Positions 24,161 to 33,681 are shown, counted from the first letter of the stretch. The stretch: 36,802 bases of DNA from Bacillota bacterium (GCA_023408815.1 JAEYJO010000026.1:1-36802), one strand, 5' to 3'. Notes: generated from the sequence alone by a model not told the origin. Numbers and translations: made by a program.

Positions 24161-25315
24161 ATGCTGAGAATAAAGTTAATTAATCAACGTTTCCCCAGAA
24201 ATTATTCTTTCAGTAAAATAGTCATAGAAGAAATGAAGAAAAGGATTCCGGAGCTCATTACTGATACCGTCAAAAAATATCATCAGGAGGATAACGGTTT
24301 AATCCTGGCCGTAAGCGGCCTGTGCAAAAAGCTGGGAGGCAAAAATCACTATATTTATTATATCAATCCTCGAAAGGTCCCTCTTGCCCTCACAAAAAAC
24401 GGAATACGATATATTGATAAGGATGAAGCATTTGATAAATTTTTTAACAGTTTTTATGGGATTGCTCATTCCTCCCACAATCTGGAAATTTCAATCGATG
24501 AATATGCAAACGCTGCGCAGCCAATCATGATTCTGGGCGAAGGCGGAACCGGCAAAGACCAGATGGCCAGACTCGTATATGCCAAAAGTCCTCTTTCGAA
24601 TAATCCATTGGCAATTATCGATTGCGCGCGGATCAACACCAAGGCATGGACATTCCTTACCGAACACAATAACTCTCCGCTGAGCGATACTAACACCACT
24701 ATCTACATTCGCTCTATGGAGATCCTGTCCGAAGATCAGTTCAATGAATTATTCTCTATCATAAGAGATTTGAATTTATACAAAAGAAATCGAATGATTT
24801 TTACTTTTTCCTACGGAGATGACGGCAACATAACTCCCCGGTGCCGTCATCTCATCAATCATTATTCCTGCCTGACGATGCACATACCGCCTCTCAGGAA
24901 TCGTTTGGGCGAGATTCCTAATCTTGTCAGTCTGTATATCAGTAACTTGAATATCCAGCTCGCCAAGGAAATTATCGGCCTGGAAGCCAAGGGACTTGAA
25001 TTACTGCAAAACTACGATTGGCCGGATAACTTTAACCAGTTCAAACGAATATTGAATGAGCTTGTAACCGTAACAACCACTCCCTATATAAAAGCGGTAA
25101 CCGTTGCGGAAATACTTCGAAAGGAAAAGCCACAGTTTCCTTCCGTAACCGGAGAATGCCCGTTTGATCTTACAAAGACATTGGAAGAAATCAATTTGGA
25201 AATTGTCCAAAGAGTGATGGCAGAAGAAAACGGACACCAGACGGCCGCCGCAAACCGCCTGGGAATCAGCCGTTCCACGCTATGGCGTATGCTGCAGAAG
25301 GTATCCGAAAAATAA
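24161..25315 (+). CDS. N-terminally truncated paralogue of the PrpR-type regulator
   Basis: These 384 residues match the regulator at 21280 from the PAS-like region to the end. Shared landmarks are the FFNSFYGIAHSSHNLE segment, Walker A GEGGTGKDQMA, NSPLSDTNTTIYIRS, MHIPPLRNRLGEIP and a Fis-type HTH (NRLGISRSTLWRMLQK). The whole PrpR_N sensor domain is missing. The ATG at 24161 has no ribosome binding site, and the IS5 remnant lies immediately upstream. The protein also lacks a GAFTGA loop. Either it is a dying gene, or a signal-blind AAA+/HTH protein that could compete with the full-length regulator. The rest of the reading frame is intact, which is a point against long-standing decay. Confidence 0.75.
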   Translation: MLRIKLINQRFPRNYSFSKIVIEEMKKRIPELITDTVKKYHQEDNGLILAVSGLCKKLGGKNHYIYYINPRKVPLALTKNGIRYIDKDEAFDKFFNSFYGIAHSSHNLEISIDEYANAAQPIMILGEGGTGKDQMARLVYAKSPLSNNPLAIIDCARINTKAWTFLTEHNNSPLSDTNTTIYIRSMEILSEDQFNELFSIIRDLNLYKRNRMIFTFSYGDDGNITPRCRHLINHYSCLTMHIPPLRNRLGEIPNLVSLYISNLNIQLAKEIIGLEAKGLELLQNYDWPDNFNQFKRILNELVTVTTTPYIKAVTVAEILRKEKPQFPSVTGECPFDLTKTLEEINLEIVQRVMAEENGHQTAAANRLGISRSTLWRMLQKVSEK

Positions 25316-25345
25316 GACATGCATTTTGGGGCACTTTCCTATTAC

Positions 25346-25631
25346 GATTAGGGTGCCAAAAGGTCCTTTTTAATATATTCGGGCCAATATAATCAAAACA
25401 AAAAGACTCCTGCGCCGAATTCCAATATATAAGAAGTTCTAATTCTCAGTCCATTTGAACCAAACATACCAGAAAACAAAAAACTCGCTGCGCTCAAACA
25501 GTTTTGTTTTCTGGTATGGCACAAATATCCAGAGAAAGAACTTCTAAATATTTTCATAGGCGCAGTCGTTCTTTTTGTTTTGGTCATATTGGCCTGAGAT
25601 GTTCGCAAAAGGTCATTTTGACACCCTAATC
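25346..25631. repeat. 286-bp long imperfect inverted repeat, MITE-like
   Basis: The left end GATTAGGGTGCCAAAA and the right end TTTTGACACCCTAATC are inverted copies, and similarity continues inward on both arms. Matching blocks include GGCCAATAT, CAAAACAAAAAGA, CTGCGCC, AGAAGTTCT and ATACCAGAAAACAAAA. The centre is near 25488, so the whole element could fold into one long hairpin. The flanking 7-mers are CTATTAC and CTATCAC, a possible target-site duplication with one change. It fills most of the 374-bp gap between two convergent genes and may end transcription from both sides. An 81-codon frame inside it looks accidental. Confidence 0.7.
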
Positions 25632-25689
25632 CTATCACGCAAAAAAACTCAGCCCCGCTTTTTAGATCATCTGATTCTCCCCATTACGT

Positions 25690-27276
25690 TCAGATACAAA
25701 ACTCCAATCTTTCAAGACAAACCTCACCTTTCATAGACATGATCTTCAAAGCCCCGCGGCCAACGGATAACGTTGCTTCTATCTCAGCGCACTCCTGCTC
25801 AACCGCGAATTCTTTCAAGCCGCTGTCATCTGTTCTGCCAATTCCAAGTATTCCGCCGGAAAAACCTTTTGCAAGTTTTAATTTTAAACGAACCTCCTGC
25901 CCCGGTTCAACCGTATAACATACAAACTCACCATCGCTTAAGATTACCCCATAGCGATCCCATTGACAATCGAATACATACCGTTTCTCCTTCGCTGCTT
26001 CTAATTCCACCAAATTCATCCCGCAGCCGCTTCTATAATTGATTTCTGGATTTTCTGCGCAGCATCCGCTAAAGGATGTTCCTCTTCCGGGATATTCGTC
26101 AAAGTCGCTGGCCCGCATGCTAAAGGGCGCATGTCGCAGCACATGATTGGTCACTTCTATATGTTCTGTACAATTATCTAATTTGCAGTTCTCCAGATAT
26201 TCATCAAAAATTCTCCGGGCAGCTTCAAATCCGGGATGTACTCCCCCGCCAATATAGTCCAATACTTTTTCATAATCCTTTGGCCTGTTAACAGAATATG
26301 GTGAATTCGTGCAATCCATTTTTTTCCACGGCCAAAGATTGTATCCAATACCGGCAGACTCCGCCAATGGATAGATCGCGGCATACCATTCATTTATATT
26401 TTCTCCGGACTCACCAAGCCAAAGTGCCACATCCAATTCATTCGATTTATCAATATATTTTTTTAGGCATTTGATATCAGGAATTTCCGCATACCGGTGA
26501 AAATGCAACACCATGTTCTCATCAAATTTTTTCGTAAATATACTTAAATCTGCAGCCCAATGAGCTCCTTCAATACTGAACATATGCTTTTGATCAATTT
26601 TGCGGATTTCAGCAATCGCATGTTCATAAAATAATGTCAATCGGGGAAATAAATAATCAAAATTACCGTTTCCTGTGTTTGGCGGCGCAATCGGCTCATT
26701 CAGTAAATCATATCCGCCTACTACCGCTCTGTCTTTATATCGTTCTGCCAGCGTTTTCCATAAATCGATCGCCTTTTCCCAACTGTCCGAATCAATAAAA
26801 AGGCGGGGAACATTGTCTATGCTATCATCAATATTGGCACCGGTCTGACCTCCCGGCGCACCATGCAAGTCCAAAAAGGCATACATTCCTGCCTCCTCGC
26901 ACCATGAAAGAAAATTATCCAGCAACTGAAATCCTTCTTCTTTATAATGGATTCCCGGGCCATCTTCTATGAAAAGCCGATACATGAACGGTATGCGGAC
27001 AGAATTATATCCGAGCTCTGACATTTTTAAAATATCTGATTTCGTTATATATTTTTCCCGGAACTTTACCCAGAAAGCATCTGCATATTCTTTTCCCGTC
27101 AACTGCTCCACAACCTGCTCTATACGGCGAGGTCTGTCAAAGCGCTCACTATCAGCACACCACATATATCCTTCCTGCAGCATCCAATTACCGAGTCCCC
27201 AGCCTTTCAAGAGAATTTCTTCCCCATTCCCATTATATATTTTTTTACCTTTGGCATATAAAAAACCATTTATCAT
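25690..27276 (-). CDS. GH5-family glycoside hydrolase with C-terminal beta-sandwich, cytoplasmic
   Basis: The 528-residue product has a GH5 (cellulase-like) TIM barrel over about residues 1-360. RGW-like LLKGWGLGNW, VRIPFM, FLDLHGAPGGQ, the acid/base Glu-194 in DLLNEP and the nucleophile Glu-289 in LWLGESGE are in family order. The remaining 160 residues look like a carbohydrate-binding beta-sandwich. There is no signal peptide, so the substrate is an imported beta-linked oligosaccharide. AAAGGAG lies 7 nt upstream of the start. It is the last gene of a CUT1 transporter operon, 55 bp after the second permease gene. Whether it prefers beta-glucosides, mannosides or other glycans cannot be said. 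Confidence 0.87.
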   Translation of the reverse strand: MINGFLYAKGKKIYNGNGEEILLKGWGLGNWMLQEGYMWCADSERFDRPRRIEQVVEQLTGKEYADAFWVKFREKYITKSDILKMSELGYNSVRIPFMYRLFIEDGPGIHYKEEGFQLLDNFLSWCEEAGMYAFLDLHGAPGGQTGANIDDSIDNVPRLFIDSDSWEKAIDLWKTLAERYKDRAVVGGYDLLNEPIAPPNTGNGNFDYLFPRLTLFYEHAIAEIRKIDQKHMFSIEGAHWAADLSIFTKKFDENMVLHFHRYAEIPDIKCLKKYIDKSNELDVALWLGESGENINEWYAAIYPLAESAGIGYNLWPWKKMDCTNSPYSVNRPKDYEKVLDYIGGGVHPGFEAARRIFDEYLENCKLDNCTEHIEVTNHVLRHAPFSMRASDFDEYPGRGTSFSGCCAENPEINYRSGCGMNLVELEAAKEKRYVFDCQWDRYGVILSDGEFVCYTVEPGQEVRLKLKLAKGFSGGILGIGRTDDSGLKEFAVEQECAEIEATLSVGRGALKIMSMKGEVCLERLEFCI

Positions 27277-27331
27277 TCTATTTCTCCTTTCATCTGCATC
27301 TTCTATCGAACTGCCTCGAGCCTCGCAGCCC

Positions 27332-28162
27332 TTATCCCTTTACTGCTCCGTCTGCAATACCTTTCATTATATTTTTCTGGAAAATTACATAAAGAAGGAT
27401 TGCCGGCAGTGCCGCTAATATTAACGCACTCAGGATAGCCGTCCAATCACTGCTGTATTGTCCGAATAAAGTATTGGTAGATAACAGCAACGTGTACTTT
27501 TTATTATCAGAAATAATAATAAGAGGCAAAAGAAAATCATTCCATACCCACAGCATATTGGTAATGCAAACAGTGGCAGTTGTTGCCTTCAGCATCGGAA
27601 ATACGACCAGAAAAAAAGTCTGCAAAGAATTACATCCGTCTATCGCCGCAGCTTCTTCCATTTCAATAGGAATTCCTTTTACAAATCCGTAATAAATGAA
27701 AATTGCCATACTTTCACCCAGGCCTGCATATATCAATGCCAGACCGACCAATGAATTCTTAATTCCCAGCGCTAAAACCACCTTGTACAAAGGAATCATT
27801 ATGGAACTAAAGGGAATCAGCATGGAAAACACAAACATCGCAAACAAAAATTTTGATAGGCGCGTTTTTGTACGGCACATTTTCCAGCCGGCAAGCGATG
27901 AAAACAATGCCATAAAAAATACGGCCAGGACAGCGAGAAATACCGTATTTCCCAAACTCCTGAAATAAGACATCTTCTCCAGGGATCTTATATAGTTATC
28001 AAAATATAATTTACTCGGAAGCGACAACACATTGCTGAGCAGCTCACCATTTGATTTGAAAGAATTAATGAAAGCCAATATCAGCGGGAAGCTTGTGAAC
28101 AACCCTATTATAATTAACAATAACGTGATAAATATCTGATAGTGTTTCCTGCTCCCTCTCAT
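27332..28162 (-). CDS. CUT1 ABC sugar transporter permease, MalG type
   Basis: An inner-membrane permease of 276 residues with six predicted helices. The EAA loop that contacts the ATPase is seen as EEAAAIDGCNSLQTFF. Its start overlaps the stop of the upstream permease gene by 4 bp (ATGA), so the two are translationally coupled. It completes the transmembrane pore with the MalF-type partner. No ATPase gene is present, so a shared MsmK-type ATPase encoded elsewhere is expected, as is usual in Firmicutes. Confidence 0.92.
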   Translation of the reverse strand: MRGSRKHYQIFITLLLIIIGLFTSFPLILAFINSFKSNGELLSNVLSLPSKLYFDNYIRSLEKMSYFRSLGNTVFLAVLAVFFMALFSSLAGWKMCRTKTRLSKFLFAMFVFSMLIPFSSIMIPLYKVVLALGIKNSLVGLALIYAGLGESMAIFIYYGFVKGIPIEMEEAAAIDGCNSLQTFFLVVFPMLKATTATVCITNMLWVWNDFLLPLIIISDNKKYTLLLSTNTLFGQYSSDWTAILSALILAALPAILLYVIFQKNIMKGIADGAVKG

Positions 28163-29037
28163 AGTTCTTCCTCCTTACTCTGTGTGGTCTTTAACTGAAT
28201 CGCAGTAATAATCAGAATAATCAAAAACAGGACGGTTGACTTTGCCGTTGCATATCCATATCTTATATTCCCTCTGAAGGCCTCTTCATAAATATTAACT
28301 GCAACTGATTGTGTCGCTCTTCCGGGGCCTCCGCCCGTCAGCGAATAAATGACGTCAAAAACCTGGAAGGATGAATTCAACGTCCAAAATAAACAAACTG
28401 TCAACGCCGGCTGTATCAGCGGAAAAGTTACATTCCAAAATTTCTCCCATCCATTTGCTCCGTCCAATTCGGCCGCTTCCAGTAAATGAGTTGGTACGCC
28501 CTGCAATCCTGCCATATATATAATCATTAAGTAACCGACACATCCCCATGAAGCAACGATGATAATTGATAAAAACGCATAGCGGGTATCGCCTACCCAA
28601 GACTGATCCATGAATTTCCATCCCCAGTTATCTGCCATATAGTAAAGTACTTTATAAAAAATAAATCGCCACATGTATCCGCCTATAATCATGCTTATCA
28701 TATTAGGAAGGCAGAAAATTGTTCGGAAAAATCCCTTTCCTTTTTTGACCGACTCAACGGTAACTGCCAGCACCAAAGCCATGACATTTGCAATAACCAG
28801 CAATACTGCTACATACTTAATCGTAAATACCACGGATTGCCAGAAATAATCATCCGACAGCATCTCACGAAAGTTTTTCAGTCCAATAAAATCATATTCT
28901 CTGCTCAACCCATTCCAATTTGTCATTGAATAAAATATACCGGTAACTGCCGGATAAAGCTTGAATACTGCATACACGGCCAAGGCCGGCAATGCAAACA
29001 TAATCAGACTGAAATTTTGTTTCCTTTTACTTTGCAT
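28159..29037 (-). CDS. CUT1 ABC sugar transporter permease, MalF/UgpA type
   Basis: An inner-membrane permease of 292 residues, with an N-terminal helix after QSKRKQNFS and five further helices. The EAA loop reads LLEAAELDGANGWEKFW. The C-terminal segment GGGPGRATQSVAVNIYEEAF is typical of MalF/UgpA-type permeases. It lies between the solute-binding lipoprotein gene and the MalG-type gene in the order expected for a CUT1 importer. A hairpin in front of it probably lowers its expression relative to the binding protein. Confidence 0.92.
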   Translation of the reverse strand: MQSKRKQNFSLIMFALPALAVYAVFKLYPAVTGIFYSMTNWNGLSREYDFIGLKNFREMLSDDYFWQSVVFTIKYVAVLLVIANVMALVLAVTVESVKKGKGFFRTIFCLPNMISMIIGGYMWRFIFYKVLYYMADNWGWKFMDQSWVGDTRYAFLSIIIVASWGCVGYLMIIYMAGLQGVPTHLLEAAELDGANGWEKFWNVTFPLIQPALTVCLFWTLNSSFQVFDVIYSLTGGGPGRATQSVAVNIYEEAFRGNIRYGYATAKSTVLFLIILIITAIQLKTTQSKEEEL

Positions 29038-29083
29038 ATAAAGTACCTCTTCTTTTTATGTGTTGGACTTCCGATAAGTTATT

Positions 29084-29115
29084 TCAAGCGTGCAGAGATG
29101 TTTCCGCACGCTTGA
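29084..29115 (-). other. Hairpin between binding-protein and permease genes
   Basis: TCAAGCGTGC (29084-29093) and GCACGCTTGA (29106-29115) form a perfect 10-bp stem with a 12-nt loop. No T-run follows on the minus strand. Its position, just after the binding-protein stop, matches the RNA-stabilising or partial-termination hairpins that raise binding-protein levels in ABC importer operons. Confidence 0.6.
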
Positions 29116-29129
29116 GAAATCACACACTC

Positions 29130-30449
29130 TTATTTCGAAAGTTCATTTGCTTCTTTGAATGCACCGTCAAGGCGTTCTATAATTCCGTCAACGTCTACGC
29201 TTCCAACATACAACTCCTGAAGCAGTCTTCCCTGCTCGTCTGTTACCGAAGACGGAAGCACCAAGTCCTGATAAGAACGTCCCTCTTCCACATATTTATA
29301 TGCATCCTGCACCCATGATGCCGTTTCAAACGCATGAATGGAAGATATCGGATTAAAACCACAAGCCTGGAATAATGCCGATGAATCTTTATCGTCTAAC
29401 ACATAATTTGCAAATTTTAAGGCCAATTCTTTTTCAAGCCCGTTAGCATATACTCCTAATACCGTAGATGTAGCGAGATTGATTCTGGTACACTCCGGAT
29501 TATTGTTGACAGGTAATGCAAATACCCCCAGCTGCATATCGGGATTCGTTGTCATTATCGTATTTGCCGACCAGGTTCCCTGAACGAACATCGCTGCTGC
29601 TCCATTGGCAAAATCTGCAGCTCCGACTTCCGACCCTTCTTCCATCGCCCGCTTGGTACCATTTTCCATGATCAAATTGATAACATCAAAGATTTCTCTG
29701 ACCTCCTCATAAGATGCTTCATCCTTGTACATACGCTCCAGCCAATCCGGAAGTTCCCCTGTCGTTTTCCCGCCCAGTGTTACCGCTGTCATGAGTTGAG
29801 GAACCCACTGCTCCTGAAATGCTAACAGGAAGGGGGTATAACCTTTTTCCTGCAATGCCACACAAACTGCTTTCAGCTCATCCAGCGTTTCAGGCGGCGT
29901 AATTCCGGCATCTTCAAACATCTGCTTATTATACAAAACACTCCATGCCGTACTTTCAATTGGAACTCCCATTACTTTCCCATCAACTGTAACGGTCTCT
30001 TTAACATTATCATATACTTTTGCAATGCTCTCTTCATTCGTCAAATCTGTTAAATATCCTGCATTTGCGTATGTTTGAATATTATTGGCCTGAATTGTAA
30101 ATAAGTCCGGTGTATCATCGCCGGTCAACCTCGCCTGAAGAATACTATCATATTGGTCCGCGCTGGGCATCTCAAGATTTATCGTAACTTTAACATTTTC
30201 TTCTGCCAGCATCTTCGCCTCAAACTGGTCGCAGTAATCCTCCCATTGGTCCATATACTGAGGAAAGCTCATCATGATATTAAGCTCAATCTCTTTAGCG
30301 GGAGCAGTTTCCGCAGAAGCATCTTCTACAGAGGCCGTTTCTTCTGTTTCGCCCCCTTTACTGTTTGCCGAAGTATTTTCCCCTCCATTGCCGCATGCCG
30401 TTAGCGTCATGGCCAGTAACAGCATCATTGATACTAATTTCTTTTTCAC
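29130..30449 (-). CDS. CUT1 extracellular solute-binding lipoprotein
   Basis: A binding protein of 439 residues (family 1, MalE-like). The signal peptide KKKLVSMMLLLAMTLTAC ends in a lipobox with Cys-19, followed by a Ser/Thr/Glu-rich linker. The GTG start at 30449 is chosen, because AAGGAGGA lies 8 nt upstream and it gives a normal signal peptide; the frame extends to 30512 without a better start. The segments GVPIESTAWSVLYNKQMFEDAGI and GTWSANTIMTTNPD, and the C-terminal QLYVGSVD-like helix region, fit sugar-binding members. It is the first gene of the operon ending in the GH5 hydrolase, and is divergent from the YesM/YesN pair that probably controls it. Confidence 0.92.
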   Translation of the reverse strand: MKKKLVSMMLLLAMTLTACGNGGENTSANSKGGETEETASVEDASAETAPAKEIELNIMMSFPQYMDQWEDYCDQFEAKMLAEENVKVTINLEMPSADQYDSILQARLTGDDTPDLFTIQANNIQTYANAGYLTDLTNEESIAKVYDNVKETVTVDGKVMGVPIESTAWSVLYNKQMFEDAGITPPETLDELKAVCVALQEKGYTPFLLAFQEQWVPQLMTAVTLGGKTTGELPDWLERMYKDEASYEEVREIFDVINLIMENGTKRAMEEGSEVGAADFANGAAAMFVQGTWSANTIMTTNPDMQLGVFALPVNNNPECTRINLATSTVLGVYANGLEKELALKFANYVLDDKDSSALFQACGFNPISSIHAFETASWVQDAYKYVEEGRSYQDLVLPSSVTDEQGRLLQELYVGSVDVDGIIERLDGAFKEANELSK

Positions 30450-30511
30450 TATAATAATCCTCCTTCTAAAATAACTTCTCACTTTAAACACTTTGCCTAA
30501 GTTACAATGCA

Positions 30512-30517
30512 ATTATA
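30512..30517 (-). promoter_or_regulatory. Probable -10 element for the sugar transporter operon
   Basis: A perfect TATAAT reads on the minus strand 63 bp before the GTG start of the binding protein. Only a weak ATGAAA stands 17 bp further upstream as a -35 element. A weak -35 would suit activation by the response regulator encoded next door. Confidence 0.45.
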
Positions 30518-30622
30518 TTATTTCTTTGGATAAATTTCATTGTCATAAACGGTTCTCTCTTATTGTACATTTTTAATATTGTGCAATTTCAACATCAAAT
30601 CCTGCCATAAAACGCAAATCTA

Positions 30623-30651
30623 TTTACATCTCTTACTCGCTTGGATATAAT
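30623..30651 (+). promoter_or_regulatory. Promoter of the two-component system genes
   Basis: TTTACA (30623-30628) and TATAAT (30646-30651) are separated by exactly 17 bp, about 70 bp before the kinase start. This is a near-consensus sigma-70 promoter, consistent with constitutive expression of the sensor pair. Confidence 0.75.
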
Positions 30652-30719
30652 AAGCACTATATAAAACAGAGATAAGAGCTTACTTCTTAAAACATCCCAA
30701 CTCGGAGAAGGTATATATC

Positions 30720-32492
30720 ATGAAGAAAGAGCGCATTAAAATATTAAATCATAAAATATCCATTCAAAAAAGAATCCTGGGGGCGATGCTCTTAATATCA
30801 ATGATTCCTATTTTACTTCTGGCCTATTTTACTTTAAATATATCTCAAAAGAATATGCAAAATCAATTAATACAAACGAGAATCCTTGGCATGAATTGGA
30901 TGAACGATAAACTAACTACGGAATTAGGCGGATACGCTGATTTGTTCTATTCCTTTGAAATCAACAAGAAAATCAAGCAAGGTCTTATTTCCTGGGTAAT
31001 CGGCAACAATTCAATTGACAGTATTCTGCCTGATATCCGAAATAATTTTGAAGATGCGCTGAATACCGATGCCAATATACTTTCCGTTGAAATATATAAT
31101 TATCTGACCGGGGACGGATACATAGCAACTCGAAAAAGTTTTCAAAATGGTACATGGGATAAAATGGATACCGTCTGGAATTCAAGAGATACTGCTCTAC
31201 AATCCAATATCGTCGTCAGAAGAGACGGTTCCGATTTCGTTGTAATGCATCAAATTAATGAATTCACTACAGGTAAAAAAATAGCAATATTGGTTATCCG
31301 TTTGAATAAACATTCATTCACAGACACCATACAAAAGAATATCGAAGAAGGGGAAAGCGCCATTCTTTTCAATGATGAGGATTTGATTCTCGCAGAACTC
31401 GGTAATTATCAAAATGTACCAGTTCAGAATAATTATATCGATATAATGCAGCGAATAAAAGAAGAGCCCTCCGGTATTTTTGCTGAAAATAATCATTTTT
31501 ATTTTTACGAATCCATTAATAAGGGAAAATTGAACTTGCTTTATATTGTCCCTGATCAATTAATCAGGAATCAATTAAAAGATACTGTTACAATCGCATT
31601 TATCATTATGATATTTTCTCTGCTCGCAGCGTCATTATTATCCGTCTTATTTTCCGAAATCATCAGTAAGCCTATCATTACATTGAGCAAAAAAATGCAG
31701 ACAACGGATATTCATAATTTTGCTGCGGATGTTCCGATAAACCGAAACGATGAAATCGGCTTGCTTCAGGAAAGTTTTGAAAATATGATGACCCGTAATC
31801 AGGAACTGGTCACTCAGGAATACCAACGTGAAATAGAAAAAAGAAACGCACAGCTCAGAGCTTTGCAGGCTCAGATCAATCCTCATTTTCTATATAATAC
31901 ATTACAAGTCATCGGAGGAATGTCCCTGTCAGGAAAGAGCGAGCATATATATTCTGTTGTAACTGCATTAAGTGACATACTGCGGTATGCAATCAGTTTC
32001 GAGCGGGAATCCGTTACGCTTGAACAAGAAATCACTTATTTAAAAAGTTATATTTCAATACAAAATAACAGATTTGACCATCGGCTTCAATTTGAGACAG
32101 AAATCTCTCCACGGGCAATGCAGTCATATATACCGAAACTAATTCTGCAGCCTCTTGTTGAAAATTGTTTCGAGCATGGACTTAATAAAAAAAACGAGGA
32201 TTGGAAAATACAGCTTATCGCTTATGAAGATATCGCATCGGACAGCTTAATTATTACTGTTTCCGATAACGGTCTCGGTATGGATTCCACACAACTCGAT
32301 ATAATCCGCACTTCATTAGATTCAGGCAATAAGGAAACTCTAAACTCTTCTTCTCATATCGGACTAAGTAATGTTCATTCAAGAATCCGCATCATGTCCG
32401 GTCCTGAATATGGTTTGAGCATTCAAAGTAATCAAAATGAAGGCACAACAATAACAATAAAAACAAAACTGCTGGGAAAGAAAGAATTATGA
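30720..32492 (+). CDS. YesM-type sensor histidine kinase
   Basis: A membrane kinase of 590 residues. Helix 1 spans about residues 20-40 and helix 2 about 290-312, enclosing an extracellular sensor domain of about 250 residues. A HAMP domain follows, then the His_kinase domain with the phospho-acceptor His-389 in NPHFLYNTLQ. The ATPase domain has LVENCFEHGL, SDNGLGMD and IGLSNVHSRI. GGAGAAGG lies 8 nt before the start. The response regulator gene overlaps its stop by 4 bp. Kinases of this type usually sense sugars, or binding proteins loaded with sugars, and here the divergent CUT1/GH5 operon is the likely target. Confidence 0.92.
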   Translation: MKKERIKILNHKISIQKRILGAMLLISMIPILLLAYFTLNISQKNMQNQLIQTRILGMNWMNDKLTTELGGYADLFYSFEINKKIKQGLISWVIGNNSIDSILPDIRNNFEDALNTDANILSVEIYNYLTGDGYIATRKSFQNGTWDKMDTVWNSRDTALQSNIVVRRDGSDFVVMHQINEFTTGKKIAILVIRLNKHSFTDTIQKNIEEGESAILFNDEDLILAELGNYQNVPVQNNYIDIMQRIKEEPSGIFAENNHFYFYESINKGKLNLLYIVPDQLIRNQLKDTVTIAFIIMIFSLLAASLLSVLFSEIISKPIITLSKKMQTTDIHNFAADVPINRNDEIGLLQESFENMMTRNQELVTQEYQREIEKRNAQLRALQAQINPHFLYNTLQVIGGMSLSGKSEHIYSVVTALSDILRYAISFERESVTLEQEITYLKSYISIQNNRFDHRLQFETEISPRAMQSYIPKLILQPLVENCFEHGLNKKNEDWKIQLIAYEDIASDSLIITVSDNGLGMDSTQLDIIRTSLDSGNKETLNSSSHIGLSNVHSRIRIMSGPEYGLSIQSNQNEGTTITIKTKLLGKKEL

Positions 32493-33601
32493 GAAACGGA
32501 AAATACACAACAATATTAATCGACGATGAGAGCTGGACCCGGGATGTCCTTCGTTATATCGGCAAATGGGACGAGTTAGGAATTGAAATCATTGCGGAGG
32601 CTTCCGATGGTGAATATGGCCTGGAACTGGTCGTCAGCCTTAATCCGGATATTATTATATCCGATGTAAAAATGCCTAATATGAGCGGCTTGACCCTGAT
32701 TGACACATTACGTAAAAGAGACTGTCATGCTAAAGTAATATTCGTCAGCGGTTATGACGATTTCCAATTTGTCAGAAATGCAGTCCAATTACAAGCTACT
32801 GATTATTTATTAAAACCGGTTAAACCGGAGGAACTCAATGCCCAATTAGAACGCTGCGTCAAAGAATTAAGTCAGGAGCAAAGCTCCGATAGTACAAAAG
32901 ACTTAAGCCTGCAAGGAGTTTTACATGTCAGCTGGTTTTCGGACTACACCGATTTAAGGACCTCTATCTACGAGTCCTTAAAAGCTAATAATTTAGATTT
33001 GTTACAAAATCGAATCGAGAGCCTGGAAGCTTTAGTTACACAGTCAGAGGGGAACAGTCCCTCAAAAAACATTGCCATTTATATACATTTTGACTTCCAT
33101 AATATGCTGCAAAAGTTTATCTCGGAATGCGGCTATTCCTTCAATGAAATCATGGATGAAAAAGCCGGTTCCTATGTTTTTTCAAGCAATTTTTCCTTTC
33201 ACGAAATGATACAGTCTATAAGAGCTCTGTTCATCAAGGCTATTCTGAAAATGGAGCACCTGAAAAAAGAAAAGAACAAAATCGATATAAAACTAATATG
33301 TAAATATATAGAATCAAACTATGCGGAAAATATATCCCTGGAAAAAACAGCAGAAAACTTTTATATCAGTAAGGAATATCTGAGTAAAGTATTGAAATCA
33401 GAAACCGGAGCCGGATTCTCCGGCTATATTACCGGTCTAAGAATGAAAAAGGCAAAAGAACTTCTGCTTACGGATGTTGCAATCAAAGAAATCGCCGAGA
33501 TGACCGGATATAAAGAACTAGGGCATTTTTATAAGGTATTTAAAAAGTATTATGGGATCACTCCCGGAGAAATGTTGAATAACATTAGGAATCAGGGATA
33601 A
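32489..33601 (+). CDS. YesN-type response regulator with AraC DNA-binding domain
   Basis: The product has 370 residues. The receiver domain (about 1-125) has acidic Asp-12 and Asp-13, phospho-acceptor Asp-59 in IIISDVKMP, and the conserved Lys in DYLLKPVKPEE. A linker of about 140 residues leads to a C-terminal AraC-type double helix-turn-helix, ending in IAEMTGYKELGHFYKVFKKYYGITPGE. The start codon overlaps the kinase stop (ATGA), so the pair is translationally coupled. It probably activates the divergent sugar uptake and GH5 operon. No clear terminator follows; the next 180 bp are the adhE control region. Confidence 0.92.
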   Translation: MRNGKYTTILIDDESWTRDVLRYIGKWDELGIEIIAEASDGEYGLELVVSLNPDIIISDVKMPNMSGLTLIDTLRKRDCHAKVIFVSGYDDFQFVRNAVQLQATDYLLKPVKPEELNAQLERCVKELSQEQSSDSTKDLSLQGVLHVSWFSDYTDLRTSIYESLKANNLDLLQNRIESLEALVTQSEGNSPSKNIAIYIHFDFHNMLQKFISECGYSFNEIMDEKAGSYVFSSNFSFHEMIQSIRALFIKAILKMEHLKKEKNKIDIKLICKYIESNYAENISLEKTAENFYISKEYLSKVLKSETGAGFSGYITGLRMKKAKELLLTDVAIKEIAEMTGYKELGHFYKVFKKYYGITPGEMLNNIRNQG

Positions 33602-33681
33602 TTATTTTTACATCTAATATAAATATTTTTATATCAGAAAAGTTATTATATAAAACAAAAGAAAACTCATAGATTTTTTAA

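Noticed and set aside
25393..25638. 81-codon frame inside the inverted repeat
   Set aside because: It lies wholly within the symmetric element, has no ribosome binding site and has no family resemblance.
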